Below, in pieces: positions 46,192-57,993 of a stretch of 64,000 nucleotides of DNA; the first letter of the stretch is position 1; every line of letters begins with the position of its first letter. Origin of the DNA: Annona cherimola (lineage: Eukaryota; Streptophyta; Magnoliopsida; Magnoliales; Annonaceae); the NCBI GenBank assembly GCA_030490835.1, contig CM059971.1:44254012-44318011 (forward strand), written 5' to 3'. Both the position numbers and the translations under genes were made by a program. Under the pieces are notes generated by a model that was given only the letters and a program-made list of their open reading frames with translations, searched no databases and was not told the DNA's origin.

Positions 46192-49100
46192 TGTCGCCCC
46201 CGACCTGAGGTGTCATAACCTGAGCCTTACTCTAGGATCACTTTCGGTTGGTAAATGTGACACAGGATTGTTGCACTGTTCACGCGGCAGGATTTTTTTT
46301 ATGCATTTTGTTTAGCGAATTTTTTTTTTCTTTTCATTCCTTTCATCTCATTCAATCTGCATCATATACTTGTAACCAATTGCACATATTATTCTAAATA
46401 TATTTTGATACCTAGAACATTTTGAGATCCATAAATGTAATCTAGGTATTTAAGAGTTATTAATGGTGTGATTTAAGTGGATTGATGAGATTAGGGCTAA
46501 TCACCAAGTGAGGTGGTTAAGTTAATTACTTTTGCCTAATGTGGATTAATGGGCACAAAAAGGAGAAAATGAAGTATGAAAATGATGATATGGCATGGTT
46601 AAATATTCCATTAATTATGAATAAGTTGATGATAATGATGGGATAAATTAGGGTATTATTCGGAAAATTCATAACTTGACGCCCATAAGGCGGATTGACG
46701 TGAAATTTGAAAGGTAAGCACATGTTGATGTGCTCCACCTCATGAATGGTATGGATTATGTTAATAATGATTTAATTAGGTTGATAATTATTTAATTTCA
46801 TCCAAATTCAAGAGACATTTTCAAATGACCATAACTTACACTAGAAAGGTCATTTTGGGATGAATTTTTTTATGAATGGTTAAAACAAAGTGTTCTATCA
46901 TATAGATGGCTTTGATTAAGCTAAATTATATGAAAAAATTCTCAATCACTTATGATTAAAATCCTTTAACTTTTTGCTTCAAAAAGTGGTTTTGCATTAA
47001 TGCAAAAGTCAATGCATTTAAGGGTGCAAATGAGGTGTCAAAAGGGGAAAATTTTGGACAAATTTTATGAATTTTTAAATGAAAAAAATGCATGAAAAGA
47101 GGCTGAAAGGCAGGGACGTTCAATGCATGGGATTTGGGCAGCCTTTTGATGCCACAAAATGAAAAAAAATGGGGCATGGTTGGACGTGATCCTGTGGACA
47201 GCTTGTTTGACAGATTTGAGCAGATTTTTGGCATTTAAAAATTATGAAAAAATAGAAATTACATGTATAATTATGCCAGAAATTTTAGAGGATAATTATG
47301 AAAATTATTTAACCTCAAAGTGAGGTGAAAATTAGAAGGGTAAAAATGCAGCTATATATAAAGATGGAGATGGGTAGTTGACGTCCCATTTAGTGGACAA
47401 CTTGGAGAAAAGAAAAAAAAGCAAAGGGGCAGCAAGGTGCATGACCTAAGCAGGGGAAAAAGGAAGAAAAAGAAGAAGAAAAGAGGAGTAAAAGAAGAGG
47501 AGAAAGAGGAGGAACCAAGCTAGAAAAAGAGAAAAGAACTTTAGCCATTTCAAGTAGGTATTGAACCAAGTTTTGCTTTGATAAATTCTAAGTTTTCTAG
47601 CTCAATAAATGGTTCATAAAATTGATCTATTTGAACCCTAAATGATGATTTATGAAGTCCTTGATAAGGTTATTGAATGTCAAATGAATTAGGAGATTTA
47701 ATTCAAGCATTCAAGGAAGTTATGTATGGTTTTAGGGTGGGTTAGAACAAGTGCACCATGCTGGAATTTTTGTTAAATTCCATTTAATGTTTCTGTTTTG
47801 AGCATGTTATATGTATGGATTATGTGAATTATTTTCATGTTTAATATATGTTAAACCAAGCATGTTTGATGGACCTTAGAATGGTGAAACATGGAGTTGA
47901 CAACTTGATGCAAAATTCTACTTATTTAAGGTGGAATTGATGCATGACTTGAACAACAAGTTATATGGATAATCATGAGGGTAAAATACGCTAAATATAG
48001 AGTAGTATGGACGTCCAAAAGGGCTGAAAATAAAAGGCTAAAAATCTATTTTGTATGGTCATGTTGATGTGGATGTCCAAGGTGGAAGTAATGGAAAGGA
48101 AAATTGCTGTTTTGGGCAATTCAATTGATGGATTTTAAGTCCATGATTATACCCTAAATTATGTGCAAAATAAATGTCTAAATTAGGCAAAAATGGAAGG
48201 CAAAGTACTGTTTTATAAAAAATTGATTAACACGTAATGTATGTACGACTAAGAGAGGGCACATGAAGGATATGAATGGCCAGAAGGGAGAATGACCATG
48301 TATAATTAGTTTAAGTACAAAAATGAAAGGAAAATATGGCAAAATGAGTAAAGATAGGGCTGTTTTGAGAAAATTATAAAATCTCAAAAATTTGAGGTTG
48401 AAACTAGTAGCCCTAACTCATAAGTGCTTTAAATGGGCACTAATGTGAAAATGCAAAGTGTGAGTGTTAAATGATAATAAACTTTCATATGATTGAGTTG
48501 AATTTAAAGGTTATAAATAACTTGAAAGCTTACTCTAAATAAGGGTAATGAAATGAAATGAATGGTCAAAATGGGAAGAATGGGCATCATTGAGTCATAT
48601 GTTACACCAATGTGTGAATTGGAAAAATTGACACCTAACTTGAAAGACAAGTGGGTTAAGCTAGTTTGATGTAAATTCATGAGGATTCATGTAGGTTGGA
48701 AAACCCTAAGGGCTACAAGCATTTAAAATTTTATGTATATAAATAAAATGTCATTTTCATTTATCGAGGCAAAGGCAAGAAAAAAAACGAAAGAAGAGGA
48801 TTGAAATTATCATAGGTAAGTAAGAAAACTTTTGAAATTATTGATTCATCTCAAAGTGTTGAAATGATTGAAAGTATTTTATGTTGATGTTTTTATGAAT
48901 TTCTTATAAGTGGGCAAAATTCTTGAAAATTATAATTTTAATGAAATGCCCCAAGGATTGCTTCATTGCAAGTAAGCAACACTTCTTAAAATAATTATTT
49001 TATTTTAAGTGTTGCAAATATTGAAAATGCTTTACGTTGATGGTTTTAAGAATTTTCTTACAAGTAAGCAAAATTTTAAATATGCTATTTCTGAAGGATT

Positions 49101-51591
49101 TTATGAAGAAAAAAGGATTTTAGCTTTTTCACAAAGAAATACTTGTAAACAAGTTTTTAAGTTTTACTCCCATAGAATTTGTGAAAAAGCAAATGCGTTT
49201 ATGAAAGAAAAGGAAAGGAATTTGATTTATAGAAAGAAATTATTTACATCATGACATGACACTTGAAAATAAATGATGATTGGAAAATGGTCCATTTGTT
49301 TGAAATGGTTATTAGAAAAGTTTTGATTTCCTTTAAATAGGAAAATACTTTGGAAATGCCTTGAAAATATTTATACAAATGTTTCTAAAAAGGAGTTTAA
49401 GGATGGCCAACCCGATATGTTAATTTTACAAAATGAATTGATTTTAGTTTGTTAAAATAGCATACAAAAGGGCTATGCAAGCTCATCCTTACATAAAAAG
49501 GATAAGGATAATGGGTGAACAAGTATATGATACTAGGGTGGATAAAGGAAGATGATGCAATTGGATATCCTTTATGTACGAAAAGCCCCAAAAGGGAATA
49601 AAGAAAATATTAGTGAGTATGTTTTCTCTTCATGAATTATGAAATGTTTTGAAACCCTTTATCATTAAAATTTTAAGATTTATTACAAGCAATATTTTTA
49701 GAAAAATTATTTTCTCAAATATTACAAATGCTTATTAAAATGTTTTACTCAAATTTTTCTAAACGTATTTAAGGGAGGTCATCCTAAAACTAGATTTCAA
49801 ATATGTTAAAGTAGGTGCGTCCACTTGTCAAGATGGTTTAAAAGGACACTGATTGCGATCTGTGATGTTTCAAGAAATCATGCTAGCATGTGGACTTCTA
49901 TGATGATGTATGGTGCACCAGAACAATGAATAGGTCGATTGTAGAGATGGTTGCAGATGGATCGGGGCTCACTCTACATATGACCAAGTCGCTAAGAGAT
50001 GACAGGAGGTCAGCGGCGCCCTCCCTGAGATGAGAGCAGGTTTAAGGAACAGCCACCTGGTTAGCATGCTATTATATGATAGATTCTCTTCCAAAAGGTA
50101 GAATGATCACTTGGTAAGTGTCACTGCCGGATGGGGAGAAATGCATTTGCATATATTTTGCTTTTAAAAAACTCAAAAATTGGGATATGAAATTGTTTAT
50201 GCAAAAAGATTACCTTAAATGAGATTTTATGAGCCTATACAAAAAGGTTACCCTAAAAATATGGTGTTTTACACAAAAGTGTAAATATCAAGGTTGAGAT
50301 GAAATATTTTCTATGTAAATGCATTCATGAAAAAGGATTACCTGCATATGCCTTGTTTGTTTTAAACAAGCCCCAAAATGAGGATTATGGAAAAATGATT
50401 TACAAGAAAAATGTTTTAGGACATAAAAATGTCCACTGGCTAAAAGGGTTTATGTGATAAATATTTAGGACATAAAAATGTCTATTGCCAAAAATGGTTT
50501 ATGTGAAAAATATTTTAGGACATAAAAATGTCCTTTGCCAAAAGGGCTTATGTGAAAATATTTTAGGACATAAAAATGTTCGTTACCAAAAAGGCTTATG
50601 TGAAAAAAATTTTAGGACATAAAAATGTCCGTTGCCAAAAAGGGTTTATGTGGAAAAAGTTTTAGGACATACAAATGTCCATTGCTAAAAGGGTTTATGT
50701 GAAAAATATTTTTTAGGACATAAAAATGTCCATTGGAAAAATGGGTTTATGTGATAAATGTTTTGAGACATAAAAACATCCAATTAAGAACAAAGGGAAT
50801 TGCCCAAAAAGGTTATACGCATATACATTGCCTTTGAAAAACCCAGACGTGGCATACAAAAGGTTCATATGAAAAGATATTTATGAAAATGTTTTACGGG
50901 AAAATGCTTGCCTGAAGAAAAAAATGCTTACTTACTGAGTTATTACTCACGGTTTATTTTTCCAAACCTTAGACAGGTAGCAGGAAGCTCAAGAGGTAAA
51001 AAACCTGAGCATTAGAGGAAAGGTATGAGATGGTAATCATGTGTGTGCTAAATTGATTGCTACAATGTATGGACTAGTATGACTGGAATGTTTAAGGTAT
51101 GTTAACGTATGTGAACTTATTGATAGTTCTAAACTCTATATGAGTTAATGGCTGAATGTACGTACAGAAGTACGTATATCAAATATTTGACTATGAATGT
51201 ATGTTAAATGATTATGACATGACTAAATTGATAAAACCAATGATGTTAGAGAACAAGATGGAAGTTTATGAATGATATGTGCACTTGATGACAATTGCCA
51301 GGAGGTGAGATTGTGAACATATACAAGAATAAAAGGGGAACCAAATGGTATTTTAAATTACTAAGTACGACGATTTACAAGTGTATCATTGCTTATAAGA
51401 TAAATGGAGTGAAATGTAAAGAAATGAAATGATGAAGGAAAAGGAACGAAATGAAAAAAATAAAATTTGGACGAGATCCAATTTAAGAACCTGCATCGTG
51501 ATTAGGGTAACAATCCTGACTCACATTTACCAATCAACAACGATCTTGGAATAAGGCTTTGTGTGACGCCTCGGGTTAGGGGTGCCACACA
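46192..51591 (+). repeat. long R1 copy with inverted termini (5.4 kb)
   Basis: Starts TGTCGCCCCCGACCTGAGG and ends CCTCGGGTTAGGGGTGCCAC plus ACA. The outer 110 bp on each side are inverted versions of each other, sharing TTGGTAAATGTGA and CAGGATTGTT. Inside are a TATA box TATATATAAA at 47353, a purine-rich leader at 47400-47540, the conserved GCGGCGCCCTCCCTGAGATG at about 50014, the near-50-bp array, and the ACTCACGG..TTCCAAACCTTA phrase at 50935-50985. Promoter, leader and downstream phrase in this order suggest a very long gypsy LTR; no internal domain or protein frame is present. A small open frame at 49009-49254 is not supported by any family resemblance. Confidence 0.65.
50404..50790 (+). 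repeat. tandem array, 48-51-bp units with palindromes
   Basis: Eight units begin at 50419, 50468, 50518, 50566, 50615, 50665, 50716 and 50766. Each is centred on GGACATAAAAATGTCC or a close variant, followed by a TTGCCAAAAGGG-like spacer and TTTATGTG. The palindromic core is better conserved than the spacer. Confidence 0.9.
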
Positions 51592-52650
51592 TATCAACTT
51601 ATTTGCATACATCATAGACATTCATGACCTAATACTTTCATGATCAACATAAACATTCAATCATTCTATAAACATATCAGTTCTTATATGATAGCTAACA
51701 ATTTGTTAACACATTAAAGAATACCAGTTCATAATTCCCTTCTATTTATCAGGTCATTTTCTCCTTTTGAGCTCCCTTGAACCTGTCTAGGGTTGGAAAT
51801 AAAACATGAGTGATAAACTCAGTAAGTAAGTAATTTTTATTTTCATGTAAATGCATTTTTCGCCGTTCGATAGGAGACACTTATCAAGCATTCAACTACC
51901 AATAAGAAGAAACTTTTTATATAAACCTTCATATAAACCTTTCATTAAATCCCCTTTATTTTTTATGAGGATAAATGTATGTCATAGAACATTTTCATAT
52001 AAACTTTTATTCATGAGGACAATTATATGTCCTAAAATATTTTCATATAAACCTTTATTCATGAGGAAAATTGTATGTCCTAAAACATTTTCATATAAAC
52101 CTTTATACATGTAAACATTGTTTTCTGTGGACATAATATTGTCCTAAAATATTTTCATGTCCCTATATAGGGGCTTTTAAAATGAAGCATATGCATACAC
52201 ATATCTAACCCTCTGGGAATGATACTTACCAAGTGATCATCCTTCCATACGAAAGAAATCATTCACGTGACAACACCACTAGCTAGGCGGCCGTCCATGA
52301 TCCTACTCCCATTTCAAGGAGGGTGCCGCCGGCCTCCCTTCTTCTCTTAGTGACTCGGCCACATTTAGAGGTGGACCCTGTTCTACAACCATCTCGGTCT
52401 GCAACTGCCTCTACCATGGACCTAGTACGTGATCCTCATGCACACTCGTTTATACTCGCATCGTCATGCTAGCATGATTTCATAAAATAAACACAATCCT
52501 CAAACCGTGCCCTTTTTAAATCAAAACTTGCTATAAGATAATCCAACGCAGTCCTCAGGCTAAGCCCTTCTCAAATTGAGAATTGGGCATAATCATTTTA
52601 AAAATAAAACATTTTCATAAACCATTTTCAAATCATAATGTTAGGATGAC
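51592..52650 (-). repeat. R1 repeat, reverse copy
   Basis: Reverse complement of parts of 49850-51150: the TTTGAGCTC..AACCTGTCTAGG phrase near 51770, GGACAT/ATGTCC-like units at 51960-52150, and GGAGGGTGCCGCCGG near 52318. It lacks the terminal inverted part and faces the forward copy tail to tail. A frame at 51851-52114 only reflects the repeated units. Confidence 0.65.
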
Positions 52651-53880
52651 CAATTTTAAAGAATTTTGGAAACATTTTAGTAAATTATTTTTATAAAATA
52701 TTTGCAGTATTTGAGAAAATAATATTTTTTTCAAAACTTTGCTTATTTGTTGGTAAACAACTTTTTGAATTCTCATTATAAACACCTCAGAAACATTTTA
52801 GTATTCGAGAAAACTAGGCTTTTCTTAACAAACATTTTTGTTTCCATTTTTGGGCTTTTTATGAACAAAGGATATGCAAACACATTCCCATCTATTTATA
52901 TTGGCATTATATGCCTTATCCACACAACATCCTTGTCGGTCTTATGTTGAGAAGAGTTTGCATAATCTTTTGAACATTATTTAAATAAAAAGTCATCAAA
53001 TCATTTATATAATCAATTTACTGAGTGGGTCATCTGATAACTCGTGAAAATGCGAGTTATAACCATTAATTTTAGAATATTTTTGAATGTTAGTCCAAGA
53101 GAATGTGGTTAATTTGTACCTATTTAGCTTAGTTTTTATTTATTTTGCATTTTAGGTACAATAGGTAGTTTTTATGCATTTTTAGTATAAATAAGAGCAA
53201 TTTTTGTGAATTTTGGGTTGTAGTATTAACATCTCATTATTTTTAAGTACATTTATGGGTATTAGCTGATTTTACAGGAAAAGATGGGTGACTAACTGTT
53301 CCGACCTAGAAATTTTCCTCCTCGATTGGAAAATAAATGCTTAATTATTTTCTCAGTAAAATTTTAAAGCATTTATTTCTTTAATTGAGTCCGAGAAGCA
53401 TATCACAAATATATTTTGCATTGTGTTCCACACTCTGATTTTACATCTCCAACGAGAAAATCCTCGATTAAAAGAGCTGAATACAATAGTCTAAAAAATG
53501 ATTATTTTATTGAAATGATGAAATGCGTAGAAGATTTTTCTGTAACTTTACAAATGCATGAAAAATCATGTCTCACAAAAATACAAAGATAAATGAATAC
53601 ACTTCGCCCTGCACCGTGACTCGAATGTGTGGTACATGACGCCACACATCATGACTTAAATGTGAGTTTACGGTTAGCCCGTCGACCAGCGATGACTCGG
53701 TCTGGGAATAGTGAGAGGCTCATTGGCTACACTAGTGACTCTAGACAGCAGGCTAAGTACGCTCTCTGCTTCTGGGTTTCCACAGCAGACTAGCATCTCC
53801 CGCTTTCAGCTTAATAAGTCAGTGTGTCCCGCATTCAGTCTCTGGATTGAAAAATTGGGTGGTTTTACCAAGAATTGGAT
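52651..53880. repeat. LTR-like debris, no gene
   Basis: 52651-53034 is AT-rich, probably R1-related. From 53035 a TGATAACTCG start with a 7-bp stem (TAACTCG, loop TGAAAATG, CGAGTTA) resembles the first bases of some gypsy LTRs. 53600-53860 has the higher-GC GTCGACCAGCGATGACTC words often seen in gypsy LTRs. No partner LTR or primer site was found. Confidence 0.4.
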
Positions 53881-54345
53881 TTAACCGAATTTTGAAACCT
53901 GCTTAGGTCAACTTGGACCAACTAAAGAGGTTTGCACCCAACTGGGCTTATTGAAAGGAGTTAGGGCCTATCTGGGCTTAACTCAACAACTTGGGCCCAA
54001 GTGGGCTTTTTGGTTCAAATGGGTTCAAGTGGACCAAACTGGGCCCAAGTGAAGTTATTTTTGGGTTCAGGCGGGCCAACGGAGGTTATGGGCTAGAATA
54101 TGGAATGTTAAGCCCAAGTAAGGTTATTGGGAAGTTTCGAGTTCAAATGAGTTTACTAGCAAGTTTTGGGCTCAATTGGACTTGTTGATAGAATTTTGGG
54201 TCAAACGGGGATGTTTTAAGCCACCTTGGGAAGTTTTAGACTCAAATAGGGTTATTGAATGATTTTGGGCCCACTTGGGCCTGCTAGAGGATTTTAGGCC
54301 CAATTAAGCATTTTGAAAGGTTTTGGGCCCACTTGAGCTTAAATA
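53881..54345 (+). repeat. degenerate GGGCCCAAGTGGGC-type repeats
   Basis: Diverged units of about 40-60 bp, each with a TTGGGCCCA(A/C)(G/C)TGGGC core and an intervening T-rich GGTTATTG-like piece. They recur at about 53937, 53991, 54039, 54266, 54298 and 54325. Origin unknown. Confidence 0.65.
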
Positions 54346-54400
54346 AGAGGCACGGGTGAAAGTTGCTCGCCTAGCTTTCAAGCGTGAGTAATGTACATAT

Positions 54401-56142
54401 TGTTGGAAACAATGTTCAAAATAAATCAAATTGGCCAAGGATTGAGTTTTGATGATTAACAAGAACTAGTTTGAGTATATATATATATGACTAATATGTT
54501 TGCCAAGTGTTTAAGGAAAGCAGAGAAGTCAAGTCGATCTTCGAGTCGACTTGAACTTAGACTTGGGAGTGAAGTCGATAGTGAAGTCGACTCCACTAAC
54601 GACTTCAAACAAGCCAAAACTGGACAAAGTTGAAAATGGAATTCTGACGAGTGAAGTCGCAAGCCAAGTCGACTCCACATGCGACTTGGGTAGTCAAGTC
54701 GCATACGAAGTCGACTTCAGCATCGACTTCGAAGTACACAAAAATGTCCAGCGTTGAAATCTGGCTCCCGAAGATGCGAAGTCGCAGACGAAGTCGACTC
54801 CAAGTGCGACTTGGGCGAAGTCGCAAACCAGGTCGACTCCAACTTCGACTTGAGAAGTTTTGAAGTCCAAGATGAAGATTCAAGCATATCCAAGACATCC
54901 ATTTGAAGTTTTCTCACATACAAATGAGCTTTAAAGACTATTCTTAAAGTGACTTAAGATCAAAGCAAGAATCCAAGTTCAAGTTCAAATCAAGTCTATC
55001 AAGCTCAAAGCAAATCTTCAAGCTAGCTTCCAAATGGAGTAAAAACCAAGTCATGAAGACCCAGTGAGTCCAAAGTAAAGCAAGGAAAATACACATATTT
55101 TGCAAGAACTCAAAGCTTTCAAATGATTTGCAAGACTCAAGACATTTCAAGAAGATCAAGGCGTTTCTGCAATAGACCATGCCAAGTCGCAACCAAAGTC
55201 GACTTCAGGATCGACTTGAGTTGAAGTCTGAAAGCCAAGTCGACCCAAGTCTCAGACTTGAGTTTCTGAAGAACCCAAGTCGCAGGCCAAGTCGACTCCA
55301 TGTACGACTTGGAAGCCAAGTCGCAGGCCAAGTCGACTTCATCTTCGACTTGGAGTATAACGGTCAAATTTTTGACCGTTGGAGTTCCTTTATTGCACGC
55401 CAACTACTTCTACAACGTTCATATTTTCCTCAATCTATAAAAGGACATTCAAATGAACGTGAGAAAAATAAGAGACACTACTCTAAAGATCAAAGAAAGA
55501 AAAGAAGTGCAAGAAAGACTTTCAAATATCTTTTCTCCATATTCGAGTGTTTCAAAGGAAGAAAGAGCTTCAAACTGCAAGTTGCTTCAACAATCATCAT
55601 TCAAGCTATTTCTGATTTCTTCCTCGAGCTCAAAACTGCCTACACAAATCTGTAAAGTGTAGTTTTTTATTCATTTCTTTATTTGGTTGTATAAATCTTG
55701 ATTTAGCTTGGGTAGCTAAGATCAAGTGTATGCAAAGTAGGGTGTGATTGGAGTGAGACTCATCACCTACTTGTGCAAGTGATTGTATATGCCCCCTAGA
55801 GCTTTGAATCTAGAAGAGAGCAAGTGGCTCTAGTTGTTATGCCCCCTAGAGCTTTGAATCTAGAAGAGAGCGGTGACTCTAAGTGTATTCGTGGAATACA
55901 TAGTGGAACCCAAGTCACAACGGAGTGTGAGCTTGGAAGAGTGGAGTAGGGAAGGTTTGCCCGAACCACTATAAATCTTGTGTTCTACTTATTTTTACTG
56001 CTTTATCTTATTTGCTCTCCATTCGCTTAAAAAGGGGATTAACTTTTTCAAGGGGTTAAGATTTTTAAGTTTACAAAAGAAATTTTAAAGAACCCAATTC
56101 ACCCCTCCCCTCTTGGGTTAGGCCATCAACTCGGGACCAACA
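54401..56142 (+). repeat. 5' LTR of SIRE B
   Basis: 1742 bp, TGTTGG...CCAACA. U3 (to about 55435) carries ten GTCGAC sites by my count, in two clusters (54540-54850, 55195-55340), mostly inside AAGTCG...CGACTT inverted words. A hairpin-forming ACGGTCAAA-TTTGACCGT lies at about 55360-55380. TATA box at 55435. Downstream, 55750-55920 contains a short direct duplication (GCCCCCTAGAGCTTTGAATC twice). Confidence 0.95.
55435..55443 (+). promoter_or_regulatory. TATA box of SIRE B LTR
   Basis: TATAAAAGG, at the same relative place as in copy A (1856-1864). Transcription would start about 30 bp downstream. Confidence 0.75.
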
Positions 56143-56144
56143 AG

Positions 56145-56156
56145 TGGTATCAGAGC
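56145..56156 (+). other. primer-binding site of SIRE B
   Basis: TGGTATCAGAGC, two bases after the LTR, complementary to initiator-methionine tRNA. Confidence 0.9.
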
Positions 56157-56190
56157 AGGTCTTTGAGTTTATCAAAGAGATCTTATTGAA

Positions 56191-57993
56191 ATGGCATCCC
56201 AATCTACTTCCGTTCCCGCATTTGCTGAAGGCCAATCCTTTACAAGGCCACCGTTGTTTGATGGGAACAATTTTGGATATTGGAAGCTTCGTATGAAGCA
56301 ACTCATCATGGCTACCGATATGGACTCTTGGATTGCTATCCAAGATGGAGTAATACTGCCTACCGATGAACGAGCTTCCAAATGGACCGATGAGGAAGTA
56401 AGAATAGTGAAGAGCAATGCCAAAGCTATGAACTCCTTATTTTGTGCTCTCACTGCTTCCGAGTATGATAGAGTATCCTCTTGCTTAACCGCCAAAGAGA
56501 TATGGGATACACTAACCTCTATCTACGAAGGAACTTCTCAAGTCCAAGGGACGAGAAGGAATATTTTGATTGGAGAACTAGAGAACTTTAGAATGCTAGA
56601 AACAGAAAATATTTCTGAAATGTTTGCTAGATTCTCTAAGATTACTAATGCTTTAAAAGGTCTTGGAAAAGCAATATCTGAATCTGAGCAGGTCATGAAG
56701 ATTTTAAGAGCTCTACCCGAATCATGGACTCCAAAGATCACTGCAATTGAAGAAGCCAAAGACCTCAACACGCTGAAGCTTGAAAACTTAATTAGCTCAC
56801 TTATGTCACATGAGCTAATTAAGAAAAGGAATGAAGATCAACACAGGGGCAAAAGAGCAATTGCCTTAAAAGCCGCACAAGACACCGATGACACATCTTC
56901 TTCTCAAAATGACGACGAGATTGCTCTACTCACAAAACGATTCAGAAAATTTGTGAGGAAAGGCAAAAATTTCAGAAGCTTCAAAGAAAGAACTCCCCAA
57001 GAGAAGAAGAAAGAATCAACCAAGTGCTACCGATGCGGCGGTTCGGGACATATGCAGGCTCAATGTCCAACTCCCGAAGAAAACAAGGCAAAAGAACAAA
57101 GAAAGGATCGAGGGAACAATAGAAGATTCCAGAAATACAAAGGAAGAGGCATGTACGTAAATGATGAAGAATCTACGACGAGTAGCTTCTCAACCGATGA
57201 CATAGAGGCGGAAGAATGTGCAAGAATTTGCTGCATGGCACAAATCGAGCAAGGAGAACAAATTACCTCAACAAAAGACACAAGCAATGAAGAGGTAAGT
57301 TCCAAACTCTCCCTTTCTAATTCAAGTTATTCTTCCTCTCATGAATGCCTCAAATGTACTGAATTAGATGAACTACAAACTGCATATGATTCATTATATG
57401 AAGAAATGAAGAAATTAGGAAGCAAGTTTACAATTAAGAAGAGACAATGTGATGCAACAATAATTGTAAATGGTAAACTTGCAGAAAGATTAGTCAAATT
57501 GAAAGATGAAACTGAATTGCTGAAAATGAAGAACAAATCATTAAATGAATCATTAGCTAAGTTCTCTAATCCAGGAGAAAATGTTAAAATGTTTCTGAAT
57601 ATGACCTCCCAAACACATAAAAGAGGTCTTGGGTATCATACATTTGAGCAAGGAGAAAGTAGCAAATCAAATGAACAAATACTTGAGAAAAATCAAACTA
57701 AAAATACATCTATATACAAGCCACAAAAGAAAAATTTTAAGTGGACTAGAAGACCAATAATTGAACCTTTGCATGCTTGGAAACCTACTCCAAGATTACC
57801 TTTGGCTTGTAATTTCTGCAATAAGATGGGTCATAAAACTTACAAATGTAATTTTAAGAAACTATATGACCATGGTGTTAAATTAGTTTGGGTTCCAAGA
57901 AACACAAGATTTGGGCTTTCAAAGTTAGATCAACTTAGATTAGATTCTATTACTAACCCAAATGGACCCATAAAATGGGTACCAAGAAGATAA
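56191..57993 (+). CDS. gag: SIRE gag polyprotein
   Basis: 600 codons, intact. Forms the virus-like particle of the retrotransposon and binds its RNA. The N-terminal 220 residues are the copia gag core ([30 protein letters not shown]). A first zinc knuckle [14 protein letters not shown] is at 279-292 and a second, [14 protein letters not shown], at 540-553, both CX2CX4HX4C. Between them are acidic and Ser-rich stretches and a Leu/Lys-rich segment that may coil (about 390-460). The long gag with two knuckles is typical of the SIRE lineage. The start ATG is 35 bp after the primer site and aligns with that of copy A. The frame ends with TAA at 57991, where pol continues in the +1 frame. Confidence 0.93.
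   Translation: MASQSTSVPAFAEGQSFTRPPLFDGNNFGYWKLRMKQLIMATDMDSWIAIQDGVILPTDERASKWTDEEVRIVKSNAKAMNSLFCALTASEYDRVSSCLTAKEIWDTLTSIYEGTSQVQGTRRNILIGELENFRMLETENISEMFARFSKITNALKGLGKAISESEQVMKILRALPESWTPKITAIEEAKDLNTLKLENLISSLMSHELIKKRNEDQHRGKRAIALKAAQDTDDTSSSQNDDEIALLTKRFRKFVRKGKNFRSFKERTPQEKKKESTKCYRCGGSGHMQAQCPTPEENKAKEQRKDRGNNRRFQKYKGRGMYVNDEESTTSSFSTDDIEAEECARICCMAQIEQGEQITSTKDTSNEEVSSKLSLSNSSYSSSHECLKCTELDELQTAYDSLYEEMKKLGSKFTIKKRQCDATIIVNGKLAERLVKLKDETELLKMKNKSLNESLAKFSNPGENVKMFLNMTSQTHKRGLGYHTFEQGESSKSNEQILEKNQTKNTSIYKPQKKNFKWTRRPIIEPLHAWKPTPRLPLACNFCNKMGHKTYKCNFKKLYDHGVKLVWVPRNTRFGLSKLDQLRLDSITNPNGPIKWVPRR

Noticed and set aside
49009..49254. 81-codon frame in R1
   Set aside because: Lies in AT-rich R1 with no matching frame in the other R1 copies.
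50404..50790. Possible CRISPR array (regular repeats)
   Set aside because: Plant nuclear context; units are contiguous diverged tandem repeats without unique spacers and without cas genes.
54456..55655. Several 68-158-codon frames in the intact LTR
   Set aside because: Same cause: LTR sub-repeats open multiple frames. The 158-codon frame spans U3 and the leader and has no domain.
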